DNA of 64,000 bases. Origin: Klebsormidium nitens (lineage: Eukaryota > Streptophyta > Klebsormidiophyceae > Klebsormidiales > Klebsormidiaceae). A program made the translations under genes and the position numbers. Location: assembly GCA_000708835.1 (NCBI GenBank), contig DF237072.1, positions 1 to 64,000 on the forward strand, given 5' to 3'. This document shows positions 21,188 through 32,143 of the stretch, piece by piece. Position 1 is the first letter of the stretch. Every line of letters starts with the position of its first letter. Below the pieces are notes generated by a model, which was given only the letters and a program-made list of their open reading frames with translations, was not told the origin of the DNA and searched no databases.

Positions 21188-24100
21188 ATGGACGACCTTA
21201 AGTTGAACGTGAATATCAACATAGCAGAACCTGATCAATCAGCAAGGAGCGGGGCTGGACATAACCCACCCGAGCAAGCGGATGATGGTACGATCAGAGA
21301 GGACGGTGACGCTGAGATGGGTGATGTCAGAGATGAGAAAGCGGCAAATGATGAAGTTGGAGAGGATTCAAGGGACGAGAAGTACGATGACATGGAGGAA
21401 ATCGAAACGTTAAAACAGAAAGGTATGGGGAGCAAAGATGGTGAAGTGGTGAACAATGAAACAGGGGCTCTTGAGGCGGAACCAGACTTTGAAGAGAAGG
21501 AGAAAGACTGGGACGCTGAAGATGAAGAAGTAGACGCTTATGCACATGATGAGGAAATTGAGGCAGACAATGTAGAAGAGGAGTGCAATGAAGAACGAGA
21601 AGCCAGCGACGGAGTCACTGAGGCCCAGACAGGAGCTCAAGAAGGCGATGAGACGACGGGTGAGAGGGAACAGGATGGGAACGCTGCTGGGACAGGGAAA
21701 GGTCAAGCGGAGGCTGCACAGAAGGCTGAGATCATGTTGCCGCTGGCACGAATAAAGGTAAGCTTCTCCAAATCCTGCAGCAAAGCAAGATTGCACCTAG
21801 AGCAGTTATTAGGTAAGTGGCTTTCTGACAGGTTACCAGCGCAAGACACTTGGACGCCTCAACCACTCTTTTTTAAGTAAGGTTAGGCAGTCTCGACAGC
21901 GTACAAACGTGAGACCAAGGAATTGCTGGACAAAGTGGGGCCTTCTTGGGCTTCGCTCAGTAATCTTGTCAAAGGAAACTCACACTGCAAGTTTAAGCAA
22001 CATGGATGTAGCCGGCAGCAGTCTGAGGAGGAACACATCATGCCCATTGTTCAACAAAGCCCCTCAAAGACCTATGCCACATCTTCGCAGAAAATACATG
22101 AGCCCAGGCCCACTAGTCCATTCCTCTTCCATCTTAGCAGACTTCCTCTGCCGCAATCAGCAGCAAGTCTGCTGTATTGCCAAAATTGCCCGTAGGGAGG
22201 TGTAGAAGTAGAATACAAATCAATGCTTGGAGCATTAAGGCCAGCAGGATCAGGACCGAAACTTTGTTTGCAATGCCATCTTCCTGTGGGGCTCCCCTTG
22301 AGCTAAAAGGCAGCGTCTGGCTTCGGAAACTTACAAACGTTAGAAGTCACAATGAGCTGATCATGTCTCTTTTCTGATTGCAGAGGATCGTAAAGTTGGA
22401 CCCCGACATTAAGCAGGTCTCCTCTGATGCCTTGAAGACGATTGCACTTGCGACGGTGAGGCGTTTTGAAAGCCCCTTGACACCCAGTGTTTGTTCCACT
22501 GGAAGATTGACACTGGTTTCTGGTTTTCAACACGGCAGTACAGAAGACACAACCTTCTACCAAGGTTGTAGGACATCCCTCAAGGTTTTGATAAAGGATC
22601 TCTTTCTCGCTAGCAGCTTGTTGTCGAAACACTCATGCTCAACGCAACCACTTGAAAGATAATGAGCAGACTGTGGGCCAGAACAGTCTGCGAGTCCAAA
22701 ATAACATTTGGCAGACCTTGGAATACTGAATCTTGTTCAGGGGAGTTGCGCTTGGCAAAGATGGGTCCTATCATACTTCTGGAAAGTGGCCAGTAAAAGC
22801 CTCAGTTTGGGGTGATACGGCGTCCAGTCCTGATGCTTGGAACCTGAGCCAGGTTTCACTAGGAACGGGTTCTTGAGGGGCTTACGAACCCTGATATCCG
22901 ACTGAGATAGCTGACAGGGAAGACAAGATCAGGTTACTTTAAAACGCATAAGGGTTTTCAAAAAGGGCAGGTGGGTTTGCAGAGCCAGCATGTGATCATT
23001 TCAACTCAGCTTCAAAGCACTATACAGCAACAAAAACATACCTCGAAATTTTTTGAACACCTGTCAAAGTCCTTTTAAGTTCTGCCAGGACTTTCTCGTA
23101 GCAAATGTTCGAATCAGCTGCAGAAATCACATATTCTACCCCTGCAGGAGCTGTTCTTGGGTTCGCTTGCGGAGTCAACAGCGCATGTGACGCGCGCTGG
23201 CAAGCGGTCGATGGTCAAAGTCGAGGACTTGCGTAAGCCACATTTCTCAGATTCTCGCTGCGAGCCTCCAAATTATGTTGGCGTTCGCGTATCTTTGATT
23301 TGACATCGTCGCCTTCGGCCAAGTGCCAAGGGGGTGATGACACGACGGATTCCGAGGTCTCTTGCTGACGATTTACCTGCTGATCCACAATTGTTGTTTC
23401 AAAGTCTGGTTTTGGCAGGGATTCCGCTCAGCTTCAAACGGCAGGATCGAGTTTCGACGACTGGTGTGCTGCTCCCGGATAAGAAGGTCTTCCGCGAGCT
23501 GCTAAGTATGACCTTTTCCGTCGAGCGCTGTGATTGTTGTGGTCTTTGATATGCTGGGTTTCCCACACATAGAGCTCTTCTTGGAACTTTTGCCTGCTTT
23601 CTTTTGCCAGAGTCTTCAGTGTGGAGCTCGTCCTGAGAGTGCGACAACCATGATATCTTTTCTTTCGTAACAACATCCATGCAAGAGATCCAAATCGAAC
23701 TGGGCGTACATACAAGAGTTGGGCGTTGCAACATATGGAAATCATAGGCACCTCAAACATCTAACAGAGTCGACCATGATTTTTTCGTCAAGTACGTCCA
23801 GTCAAGTCCGTCTACGTCGCCCGATATTTTGACATTGCTCCACTTCTCCAGCTTTCAAAGCCTGCCAGCCGTTGCTCAAGATACAAAGATGGCTGGGATC
23901 ACTGCCCAAACTGTGAAGCCGGCACATCATCTAGGTTTCGGTGTAACCAGTCTCCTTAGACTCCTGAGCCCTCAATTGCAGCAGTCTGATATGTAGGCCC
24001 CCGTTCTGCATGCACTAACTCTTAATCTCAAAATTTCTCCAGTGCAAACCATCAAAAGCCGGCGGCGATACAAGGAGTGTATGGGCACCGACTTAGAGTA

Positions 24101-24224
24101 CTTGAGACCCGTCGATGCAAATCAGGCTGCACGGCAGGAAGCAAGGCAAGCGAAGGCGAAAGAGAAGGCGGCCCGCGAGCTGCCTCCGGGAGTCAAGCCA
24201 ATCACGAACTTCTTCAAAAAGTGA
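21188..24224 (+). CDS. Histone-fold protein of POLE4/DPB3/NF-YC type with acidic N-terminal extension
   Basis: Four exons join in phase: 21188-21757, 22384-22455, 23148-23232 and 24043-24224, giving 302 residues from ATG to TGA. Residues 1 to about 178 are very rich in Glu and Asp, likely disordered. The histone fold follows: LPLARIKRIVKLDPDIKQVS spans exons 1-2, then DALKTIALATELFLGSLAES, then TRAGKRSMVKVEDL. This order matches small DNA polymerase epsilon subunits (POLE4/Dpb3), CHRAC15 and plant NF-YC/DPB3-like proteins, which pair with an NF-YB-type partner on DNA in the nucleus. The C-terminus is a basic, Ala/Lys-rich helix ending PPGVKPITNFFKK, which resembles a PCNA-binding PIP box (I-x-x-FF) with Val in place of the usual Gln. 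Splice sites are canonical (GTAAGC, GTGAGG, GTAAGC). The exact subfamily is inferred. Confidence 0.85.
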
Positions 24225-25680
24225 AAAGCCAGTGGCTAATCAGTCGGACGTGTTGTTGGTAAACAATTCCTGCAGTGAAAGGCGTGCATAGCAATGGCGG
24301 ATTGTCGGCGAGTCAGTCTGATCTGTCATATGTGACATGCAGATCATCGTCATTCTTCTATGTCGCATGCAACTATGATATGGGCCGACGCTTTCGCATA
24401 TTACCAACTAATACAGAAGACCAGTCGTCTATACAAACTGATCGTTCTGGAGTCGGACCTTGAAGCCTTATCCCGACTGTCTACTCTAGTGAATACGTAC
24501 GTTGCTTTACAGCTGTTACTAGCGTATATGGGCCATAAGTTAGGTATAGGACCTTTAAGCATTTTGAGGGACTACTAGCCTGGCTACCGGTCACTAGCTA
24601 CTTGCCCGGCCAGTGCATCATGGCATGTGTAGGATCGAGTACGTACTATATAGCGACATGTCAGGCTGAGGCGGACTGGACTAAGGAAAACCGTCGGCCA
24701 TGCCACTGCCCAACGCCCGCCGCCAGCCACGCACTGATGTGCCATATATGATGATAAAGCTAAAGAAACCCCAATGGGCCACTCCGTTGGCAAGAATTCA
24801 GCTAGACTAAGTTCGCCGGGTCCGACCTTGCATTAGAGTGACAGTACTCATCTTTGATTCATGTCTGACAAAGCTTGGCACGTGTTGTGTATACGAAAGA
24901 CCCGATGAATTCCCAGGATCAATGAGTACTGGTTGAAAGAATCGGACGCGAGCGCTTATAATTAAGCGACTGCCATGAGGACCGCGTTCACTGAGAAGAG
25001 ATAGCAACTAGTTGCATGGCGAGAAAAGCCAGCGCTCCCCTTCCAAAATGCGTTACTGCGCAGCATATAGTAGGATGAAGAGTGACTCGGACCGTTCAAT
25101 AAGGGCCCAGGCCTTGCTCTGAGTAACGTGGTCAATGTGTCGGCTTCCGTTCTAAGCGGGTCGAGTCCGACGGGGGCGCCTCCGCCTGCGCCAACTCCAA
25201 GTTCTGTATCCTGACCGCCTCGTCCAGGCTCCTTTTCTTGGTTTGCAACTGCAACGGCAGACATGAAAGAAAAGCTCATTGAGGACCAGGACCCTTTACT
25301 GCAAGCTGCATTCAAAGGGGGTTTTATGTTTGTTCCGAGCTACGCCAGACTCCACCAACTTGGACACTACTTCGTGTAATCTTTACTTTCGACCACTTCA
25401 GCCTTTGTAGTGAGCGCCCGGCTTTCATCAACAGGGAACACGATAAAGTACACCGCAATAATTGGGAGAGTCGGCTCCCCGTGCCGTGACTTGAGGTATG
25501 CTGACTGGACTCGAAAAGCGCTCCGAACATGTTGACCGTTAGATTCGGGGGAAAAGATGCCCTCGTTTCTGCCTGACTGAGTGGCTGGAGCGATCAACAA
25601 TAGGCGAAGCGCGATAACTTTGGGAAATCTAACGTCGTTCAGATTTCTGAATAATCCAGATTTTGCAGCTGACTGAGCAA
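24225..25680. other. Intergenic sequence between convergent genes, nothing supported
   Basis: This separates the 3' ends of the histone-fold gene and the nucleotide-sugar transporter gene. Around 24480-24700 the sequence is rich in palindromic words (CTAG, GTAC, CCGG). No open frame here has recognisable content. Confidence 0.4.
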
Positions 25681-28600
25681 CTAAACTGCGGTTCCTCTCT
25701 GAATGGAGCCCGTCTGAGCAGAAGTAGGAAGAGGGAGGGAAGGCTGGGCATACGGCCGCTCAAGAAGCAGAGCGCAAACGTTGCTGCGAACTCCTTGAAC
25801 AGGGACCTCGCGACCAACCAGAACGGAATTGCGTTGGGGTAAAGGAAATTGGAGGAGAAAGGGGAGGTCGAGGAGTGATGAACGAGTAACGTCGACTATG
25901 CAAAAACAGGAGTCAACCGGCCACGGCAATCGCAGTACTCCGAAAATTTCAATGCAGATCCCAAAACGAGGTTGTTGCTGATACTGGTGACGGCAAACCC
26001 TCACCGTAATCAAGTGCGTCATGTAGCCGTAGACCGTGCACCCGGCCACGGTAATTGCGCAACCCAACACGTTCAGCCCAGTCATCGGATTCTGGAACAG
26101 TATCCAGCTCACGAGAATCGACACCGCGACCTTAAGATTGCCCGCCACGTTGATGGTCACAGCGCTGCAGAAATACATCGGTCGGCCGGTTCGTTTTCTT
26201 AATGCCTTGCGAAGTGATAACTGGTCTTTCGCGGCGGCAGATTTTGGAAAAACATTCAGCTCACGAGGATCGAAATCAAAATTTTTGATTGCCTGCCACG
26301 TTGATGGTCACAGCGTTGCAGCAAAGAATCGGTTGGCCGGTTCGTTTCCTTGTTGCGTTGTGTTGAATACTAAAATTTTGCCGCAAATAATGCGTAAGCA
26401 GAGAGACAGATCTGAACACGATGACACCTGGGAAAACTTTTTGCCGAGCGGAGACCATCGGATCTGCTTCTGGGTCAACTCGCTGCCGCAGAAGCAAAGC
26501 ATAAAAGGAAAAGTAACAAGTAAGTGCGTACAATCCATCTTAGAAATGGGATTCCGCAGCGTGCGGAGAGTACACGGACCGACATGCCAACCTTGTTGTC
26601 TTGAAGAGGCCGTCTACGTGACGTCAGCCCAGGTCACTCGAAGCAGACAGATTTGCTCGGGGAAAACACTTGCGATATCAATTCCTGGCGACAACGTAGC
26701 CGAAAGGTGTGCTTCAATGTCGCTTACGTGCCGTTATCTAGGACCAGTCCAACTACGCCCTCTTTAATCGCATAGAGATCAAGAGTGAAGTCCGGAAGCA
26801 ATCGTCCACGGGCTGAAGGTCGAAACGTAGAGACGCCTTCTCAACCCATCGCGGGATAGCCCGCAGTCTTAGAAAGGAACAGGTTGGGAGGACCGTTACG
26901 TATTTTTGGTCTGATCAGTCCCAAAATCAATAAGAGATGGCAAAAAAATCTCGACGAGGTGTTGCTCACCTGGTTGCCTTGACCGCGTAGATAACCGAGA
27001 GGTTAAGCCCAAACGCAATCACCCCCGAGACGAAAATCGCCACGCAGGGGGTTGCAGCCTCCCACCCCGGTCGGTCCGCTCTCCAGGCGACGATTGGCCC
27101 CCACTCTAGATACAAGGCCGGCAGAAAAAGCAGTCCCACGGAATACGGTGCGAAGTAGTACAACTGCACAATGATGGCGCGAAACCAAAGCGGTGTGTTA
27201 GCTGCGCAAGGGGGATAAGAGGTCGAACGCCATGGTTGCAGCTTGAGCAGATGGCCGATCGGTCCGCTCTCCAGGCAACGATTGGCGCCCACTCTAGATA
27301 GATTGCAAGCAGAAAAAGCAGTCCAACGGAGAAGGGGGCAAAATGATATAACTGCGCAAGAGAGTGGGAAAAAGCAAAGAAAGCATCACGGCGTGTTGAC
27401 CGGCCAATCAGGCCATTAGGCGGCGATAGACGACCACTCTAGGTAGATTGCCGGCAGAAGTGTGATCCCACGGAGTAGGGGGCAAAATAGTACAACTGCA
27501 CGAGAGGGTAGCAAGAAGCAAAGCACCATATGCTGATTAACGGCCAACCAGGCCGTCAGGCGGCAATCAATGCCCGGTTTAAGGAATCGGCTGAAAGACA
27601 AAGTCGTCCCGCGAAGTAAAGGTGCGAAATAGAAAACTGCGCAGGGGACAATTTTCAAGGGTCAGTGCCACAGCATATGGGAAGCACCAACCAGTGAGGC
27701 TGTCAGGCGGCAAATGATGCCCACTCTAGATACAAAGCCGGCAAGAAAAGTAGTCTATCGGAGCAGGGTGCCAGTGGGTACAACTGAGCAAGCGGGGTCC
27801 GAAAAGCCGAATCGGTTGCCCAGAGGTAGCGCATATCGGGCCAGTCAGGAGGTCAGGCAACAATTTACGCCCACTCCAAGTAATCCGATGGCAGAATATC
27901 CAATCCACGAAACAGGGTGCGAAATAGTCAGGGTAATGGAAAGGATGATACTTGATCGTGCTTATCTGAAGAACGTTCACGAAGCACGCAACAGGGAATT
28001 GAGCACCTCGCGCAGATATGAACCTGACGTCATCAATCACGTCCTCAACGACGTCAGAAGTTGCGAAACACCATGTTCAGTGATGCTGCCCACTTCGAGC
28101 TTCCCCCTCTAGAGCAGCTCGCTCAAGATCATTCTGGGGGCGCTGGCGTTGGCGGAACGCGCACGAAGCACTCAAAATTGTCCCGAGTAATCAAAGCTGA
28201 CGCGTCCGATGACGTCAGCACTCGCGGCTCACCGTGTTCATGCTCTCGGGTTAAAGCTTACCGTTCATGAGCAGCTCACACATAACCATGTCAAAGACGT
28301 TGGCGAGACACGCAGCAAGCACTCGAGTCCGTCCCACAGATATGAAGCCAACGCCAGTATTGACGTCATTGATAACGTCAGCATTAACGGCTTACCGTGT
28401 TGATGCTGTCCAGCTCGAGCTTGCCCTCCATGAGTAGTTCGGTCATGATCATCTGGAGAACGTTGGCGAAACACGCGGCGAAGACGCAGATCTTTCCGCA
28501 GATATAAAGCTGACGTGATCAATGACGTCATCGATAGCGTCAGAAGTTGCAGCTCACCGTGTTGATGCTGTCCAGTTCGAGCTTGCCCTTCATGAGCAGT

Positions 28601-31304
28601 TCCGTCATGATCATCTGGAGGGCGTTGGCGAAACACGCGGCGAGAGCGCAGATGAATCCCGTGAGGACGAAGCTCAGTTCGGTGACGGTAGTCAGCGCGA
28701 CTCCGGCAACGATCGGCAGAAGGGAGGCCCATATCCGGACGTCGTAGTCGCGCGCGAAGAAGAGCGTTTCCAGAATCACTGCAGATTCGGAAAGAATTTT
28801 TTGCTGAGTCGAGTCACAGCATGCGGAGAGGGGGTAATCAGGATTGGCGACCTTGCATCGCCTTTTTTCAGGAACGGAGTATGCGTGCTTGACTCGTGCT
28901 GGCAATCGAAATCCAATGCGGTTGCCTCTAGAAGGTTGTCTTTTTGGAAGCTGTATTTGCTCTACAAAAGAATAAGTTTTTACTGTCACTGAAGGAGATA
29001 ATGATCAACGAAACTCAGAGAGCGATACTGTTCTTTCTGCTTCACTTCTGACTTTTCCTCCAGCCGCGATTCGGAATTTCAAGGAGCAAGGAAGTCCATA
29101 TCCAAACGACGTAGTCGCGTTCGTACAAAAGATATCTATCGTCATTGCCACGTGAAACGAATCACTTGCTCAGACACAGCAAAGGGGAGGGGGGGGACGG
29201 AGACAACAACTGCTGCGGTAAATCTCCTGTCCTGCGGCTCTTGAACTCGCTTGCCAAACAGGATGTAATGAAACAAAGTGGGTCTGGAGATGCAAAGAGG
29301 ACATCATTGCTCAATTGTAGTCGTAGCTGACGACGAAGCTCACAGGACTTGCAGCGGTTTGTCTAGTACGGAGACGGAACCTAAGACACGAAATTGGATC
29401 CGGAAAGAGGGATTAAAGAACAGGAAACGCCAGGGCAAGGGGTGTGAAAAGAAGAACACGAGAACGACGCAGAAGGAAAGGAAAAAAATGAGTAGAAAGC
29501 GGTTGCCGAACATGTCGTCAATGTCAACTCGACAAGGGTCGTATTAAGCAACTCCGAGACGGAGTGTTTGACTTGGCTCTGCCCTTGTGAAGTCAGGAAA
29601 GCCCATCATTAAATGCCGTACTCAATCAGAAGGGATATGCACCTCAGAGAGCTGGAGTATCTGAATTGAGGGCCGCTTAGAGCTGCTGGGATGGAGCAAA
29701 GCGAATGTGCCTTAGAACTCCCCTTTGTCTAGATAGGGTAGAGACATTTCTGACAGCATCCACAACGTGATGGATCATCAAAGCATGTGGAACGAATATT
29801 CAACTGCGGTGGCCAGAGATGGAGTAATAACAGCTACTACGTGAATAGAGATCGGGGCATGAGGAACGGAAAAACAAACACCGACTCCCGGAATGAACTG
29901 CTTGACGGTCTGCATACAGCTGCCCGGTCTCCAGCGAAACGCCAGTAACCTCCAATATGTCTTTGTCTATGGTGAGGAGAGACAGTAAAAACAACACCCA
30001 CGACTCGATAGATCGTAAAATCATGAAGGAGAGATACTCACCTCCAACCGCTGGAGTAAACGACTTGACGGTCTGCATGAAGCTGACGGGGATGTAGCGG
30101 AGCGCCACGTTTCCAAGAACGATATTCGCCATGGAGAGTGCGGACACGGGGAGGACGCGTGCAACGCGGTCCTGCCAGCTGGCGACCACGATCAGGGGGG
30201 TCAACTTGAAGACCTGCATAATAAACGTTTGAATACATCTTGATTCTACCGTACAGAGTGTGATTGGGATGAAGACCTGAGACGTCTGACATGGAGAGAT
30301 GCACATGTGCGGTCCTGCCAGCTGGCGACCAAGACCAAGGGGGTCAGTTTAAAGTCCTGCAAACGAATCTGACGAAGTCAAGATTCTGACTGCGTCAGCC
30401 GTAGTCAGGGATCTACCTTGTGGGGTGTTTCATGGGAAGTCTCAAACGTAATATGTACTGATGGAGTCAGCTTGGAAACTTGACACTTTTTTGTGATCGA
30501 GAATGCGTTACGCGGTCCTGCCAGCTGGCGTCCACGATTAGGGGGTTCAAACTAAAGACCTGCCGAGGATCTTGACTATGTCAAGGACTGTACTTTGGGC
30601 AACCGAATGGCTTTTGAGAGGAAGGGTAAAAGCAACAACAAGAACTGTGGCCGTTCCACTCAGTGGTTGGTGTTTGCTGGATGTTGACATAACTGTGTAG
30701 AGCTGACATGATTGGACCGAGAAGTGATTGCCACATCATCAATGGCAGAGATTGTAAAAGCTGACCGCGGCCAACAAATTGGTCGAAGGAGCACAGAGCG
30801 TCTCTTTCAAAATCAAACAACTTGAGAATTTCGGAGAGGCAGGACTGAAGGGGCAAGTTAAGCATCTCTGTTGAAAATCTTGTCAGACAAACTATTCTGT
30901 CGGTGAGACCAGTGAAGAAAGAGGAGAAGGGTTGAGTATGTAGAAATGTAGAGTTGAGTTCTCACGTGAATGTACAGGTATGCGCCCAGCCACGATAAGC
31001 TAAAGTGAATGGTGGTCAGCGTGAGTGGAAACGTGAACTCGTACACTTGGAAGATGTACTTATTTAACAGTACTATGAGTACATTCAACGTCCACCATTG
31101 AAGAATAGCTGCGGCAGCCGCAACTTGGCCCCTAACTTCAATGTCGTGTGCCCCTTCTTTCCCTGGTTGAAATATTGATAAGAAAGAAGAAGGTGGGGAG
31201 GGTTTTCGGCTTGGGCTTCCATGCTTGTTTGAACTCTTAAGCTTTTCTTGATTGTGTGGAGCAAGGAGCGAGGCGGTTTCAGAAATGATTCCGTTGGCAG
31301 CCAT
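25681..31304 (-). CDS. UDP-galactose/nucleotide-sugar transporter (plant UDP-GALT1/GONST5-like, DMT superfamily)
   Basis: Six exons join perfectly in frame: 31304-30966, 30213-30042, 28778-28558, 27163-26970, 26164-26005 and 25713-25681, making 372 residues ending TGSIQRGTAV. Family landmarks appear in order: ILQWWTLNVLIVLLNKYIFQ (first helix), VFKLTPLIVV, NIVLGNVALRYIPVSFMQTV, VKSFTPAV, RIWASLLPIVAGVALTTVTE, DSINTV, then LYYFAPYSVGLLFLPALYL and the signature VTINVAGNLKVAVSILVSW with GCTVYGYMTHL. These match the Arabidopsis UDP-galactose transporter 1/GONST5 clade of Golgi antiporters that exchange a nucleotide sugar for a nucleoside monophosphate to feed cell-wall glycan synthesis. About ten helices are expected. 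The substrate is inferred from the family. The last exon has only ten codons but a very strong pyrimidine tract. All introns except the last carry copies of exon boundaries. Confidence 0.92.
26240..26345 (-). repeat. Copy of the exon 5 acceptor region of the nucleotide-sugar transporter
   Basis: CAGCTCACGAGGATCGA through GCCACGTTGATGGTCACAGC and GTTGCAGCAAAGAATCGGTTG repeats 26102-26190 about 150 bp further upstream in gene sense. The copied acceptor CAG and start of the exon are intact, but the reading frame is broken near an AAAATTTTTGATT insertion. Confidence 0.85.
27235..27945 (-). repeat. Five tandem copies of the 5' boundary of transporter exon 4
   Basis: The functional block (CACTCTAGATACAAGGCCGG, then CAGAAAAAGCAGTCC, 27102-27136) recurs near 27291, 27434, 27568, 27719 and 27869, with the matching acceptor (ACAACTGCAC-type) after each. 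Spacing is about 187 bp for the first and 135-150 bp for the rest. Copy 2 still reads as protein (LYHFAPFSVGLLFLLAIYLE) with conservative changes only. Farther copies are frameshifted. Acceptor AG is kept in copies 2-5. Confidence 0.9.
28065..28557 (-). repeat. Three tandem copies of the 3' boundary (donor) of transporter exon 3
   Basis: The end of exon 3 with its donor (CACCGTGTTGATGCTGTCC at 28556) recurs near 28394, 28230 and 28068, a period of about 163 bp, on the downstream side in gene sense. Copies include the exon tail (ATGAGCAGTT-GTCATGATCA type), the donor and about 80 bp of intron with GACGTCA. Minus-strand donors read GTGAGC (real), GTAAGC (28394 copy), GTGAGC (28230 copy) and degenerate in the last. 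Confidence 0.9.
29870..29965 (-). repeat. Copy of the 3' boundary of transporter exon 2
   Basis: GAACTGCTTGACGGTCTGCA with flanking ACTCCC and CAGCTGCCC corresponds to 30053-30090 (TAAACGACTTGACGGTCTGC then ATGAAGCTG) and lies downstream of exon 2 in gene sense. The donor part is degenerate. Confidence 0.75.
30295..30570 (-). repeat. Two copies of the 5' boundary of transporter exon 2
   Basis: GCGGTCCTGCCAGCTGGCGA (functional, 30168-30187, through GGGGGTCAACTTGAAGACCT at 30196-30215) recurs at 30308-30360 and 30510-30562. Both copies keep the CCTGC acceptor context. They lie upstream of exon 2 in gene sense. Confidence 0.85.
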
Positions 31305-31398
31305 GATTCTTGCTGAAACCTACTGGAGTGTCAGGTGCTAGGTGTTCCTTCTCTGATCTTTAACAGCACGCAGCATTTCTCGACCTGACAGCGTTGGC

Positions 31399-32056
31399 TT
31401 AATAAAACTGGTCTCCTTGATCCAACCAGAACAAACCTCTGTCCTTCATTTCAGCGTCAGACTTCTTTCTAGCTCTTCGCGCTTCGCTTGATCTGCGTGT
31501 CAACGTTGGCAGATCTCTCAAGATCTCTCGAAAAACGTCTTCGCGGAGCTTCATCTGCCTCCCAGTCCCATGATCTGTCAAAGTACGTTGGTGTCCTCCC
31601 CACATACCGTAGGTGGTATAGGTGGTACAAAAAAAAAAATCAATCCTCTGTAGTGCATCGAGCGAGTCAGAAACAGCGTACTCAACGACAACTTTGGGAC
31701 ACTGGCGAGGGACAAGGAAGTTCAAAACAGAGAAGAAAGCTTTGTTGCCAATGCCAGTGTTGGGCATCAAACCCTGAACATCAAGTGACCAACTGGCCGG
31801 AAAGTGGGATGTTTTCAAGACCGTGGCGCCGAAGGGAAAGCTGGAAGGAAGATTAGGGTTTTGAGCGCCTACATCTTGGTGAGCGGCATTGGAAACGCCC
31901 TTGCCATCCCTGCAAGAGCGTTACCTTTCAATCTTTGAGCTCGTGAAGCCTCCGTGCAAAACAAGAGCTAGCTCAGCGCTTACCTAGTAGGTGGGCAGCA
32001 GACTTCAGATGCCGCATCTGATGCGATTGGAGTTTTTCTGAACCTGTCCGCGCCAT
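31399..32056 (-). CDS. Possible small gene, uncertain
   Basis: Two exon-like blocks face away from the plus-strand gene starting at 32144. A start exon 32056-31984 reads MARTGSEKLQSHQMRHLKSA with a good GTAAGC donor. A longer open stretch, 31818-31399, ends MKDRGLFWLDQGDQFY and a stop. A homopolymer T run (minus sense) near 31635 sits inside the open stretch. I could not join the two in phase; a small exon near 31910 would be needed. No family is recognised. If real, it shares a roughly 90-bp bidirectional promoter with the neighbour. Confidence 0.25.
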
Positions 32057-32143
32057 TCTTTTTGGTCCTCTGCCAACATAGCAAAACAGTTCCCTCAAAA
32101 CCGAAGCACAAGTTGCAAAGAGGAGCGTAGCGTAGCCGCCCCC

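Noticed and set aside
21235-21796. Open frames antisense to the histone-fold gene
   Set aside because: These are mirror frames of the acidic coding region, rich in Ser/Leu/Phe as expected from reversed Glu/Asp codons.
26036-26767. 243-codon open frame on the plus strand
   Set aside because: It is antisense to exons 5 and intron 4 of the nucleotide-sugar transporter and its length is explained by coding sequence and its copy on the other strand.
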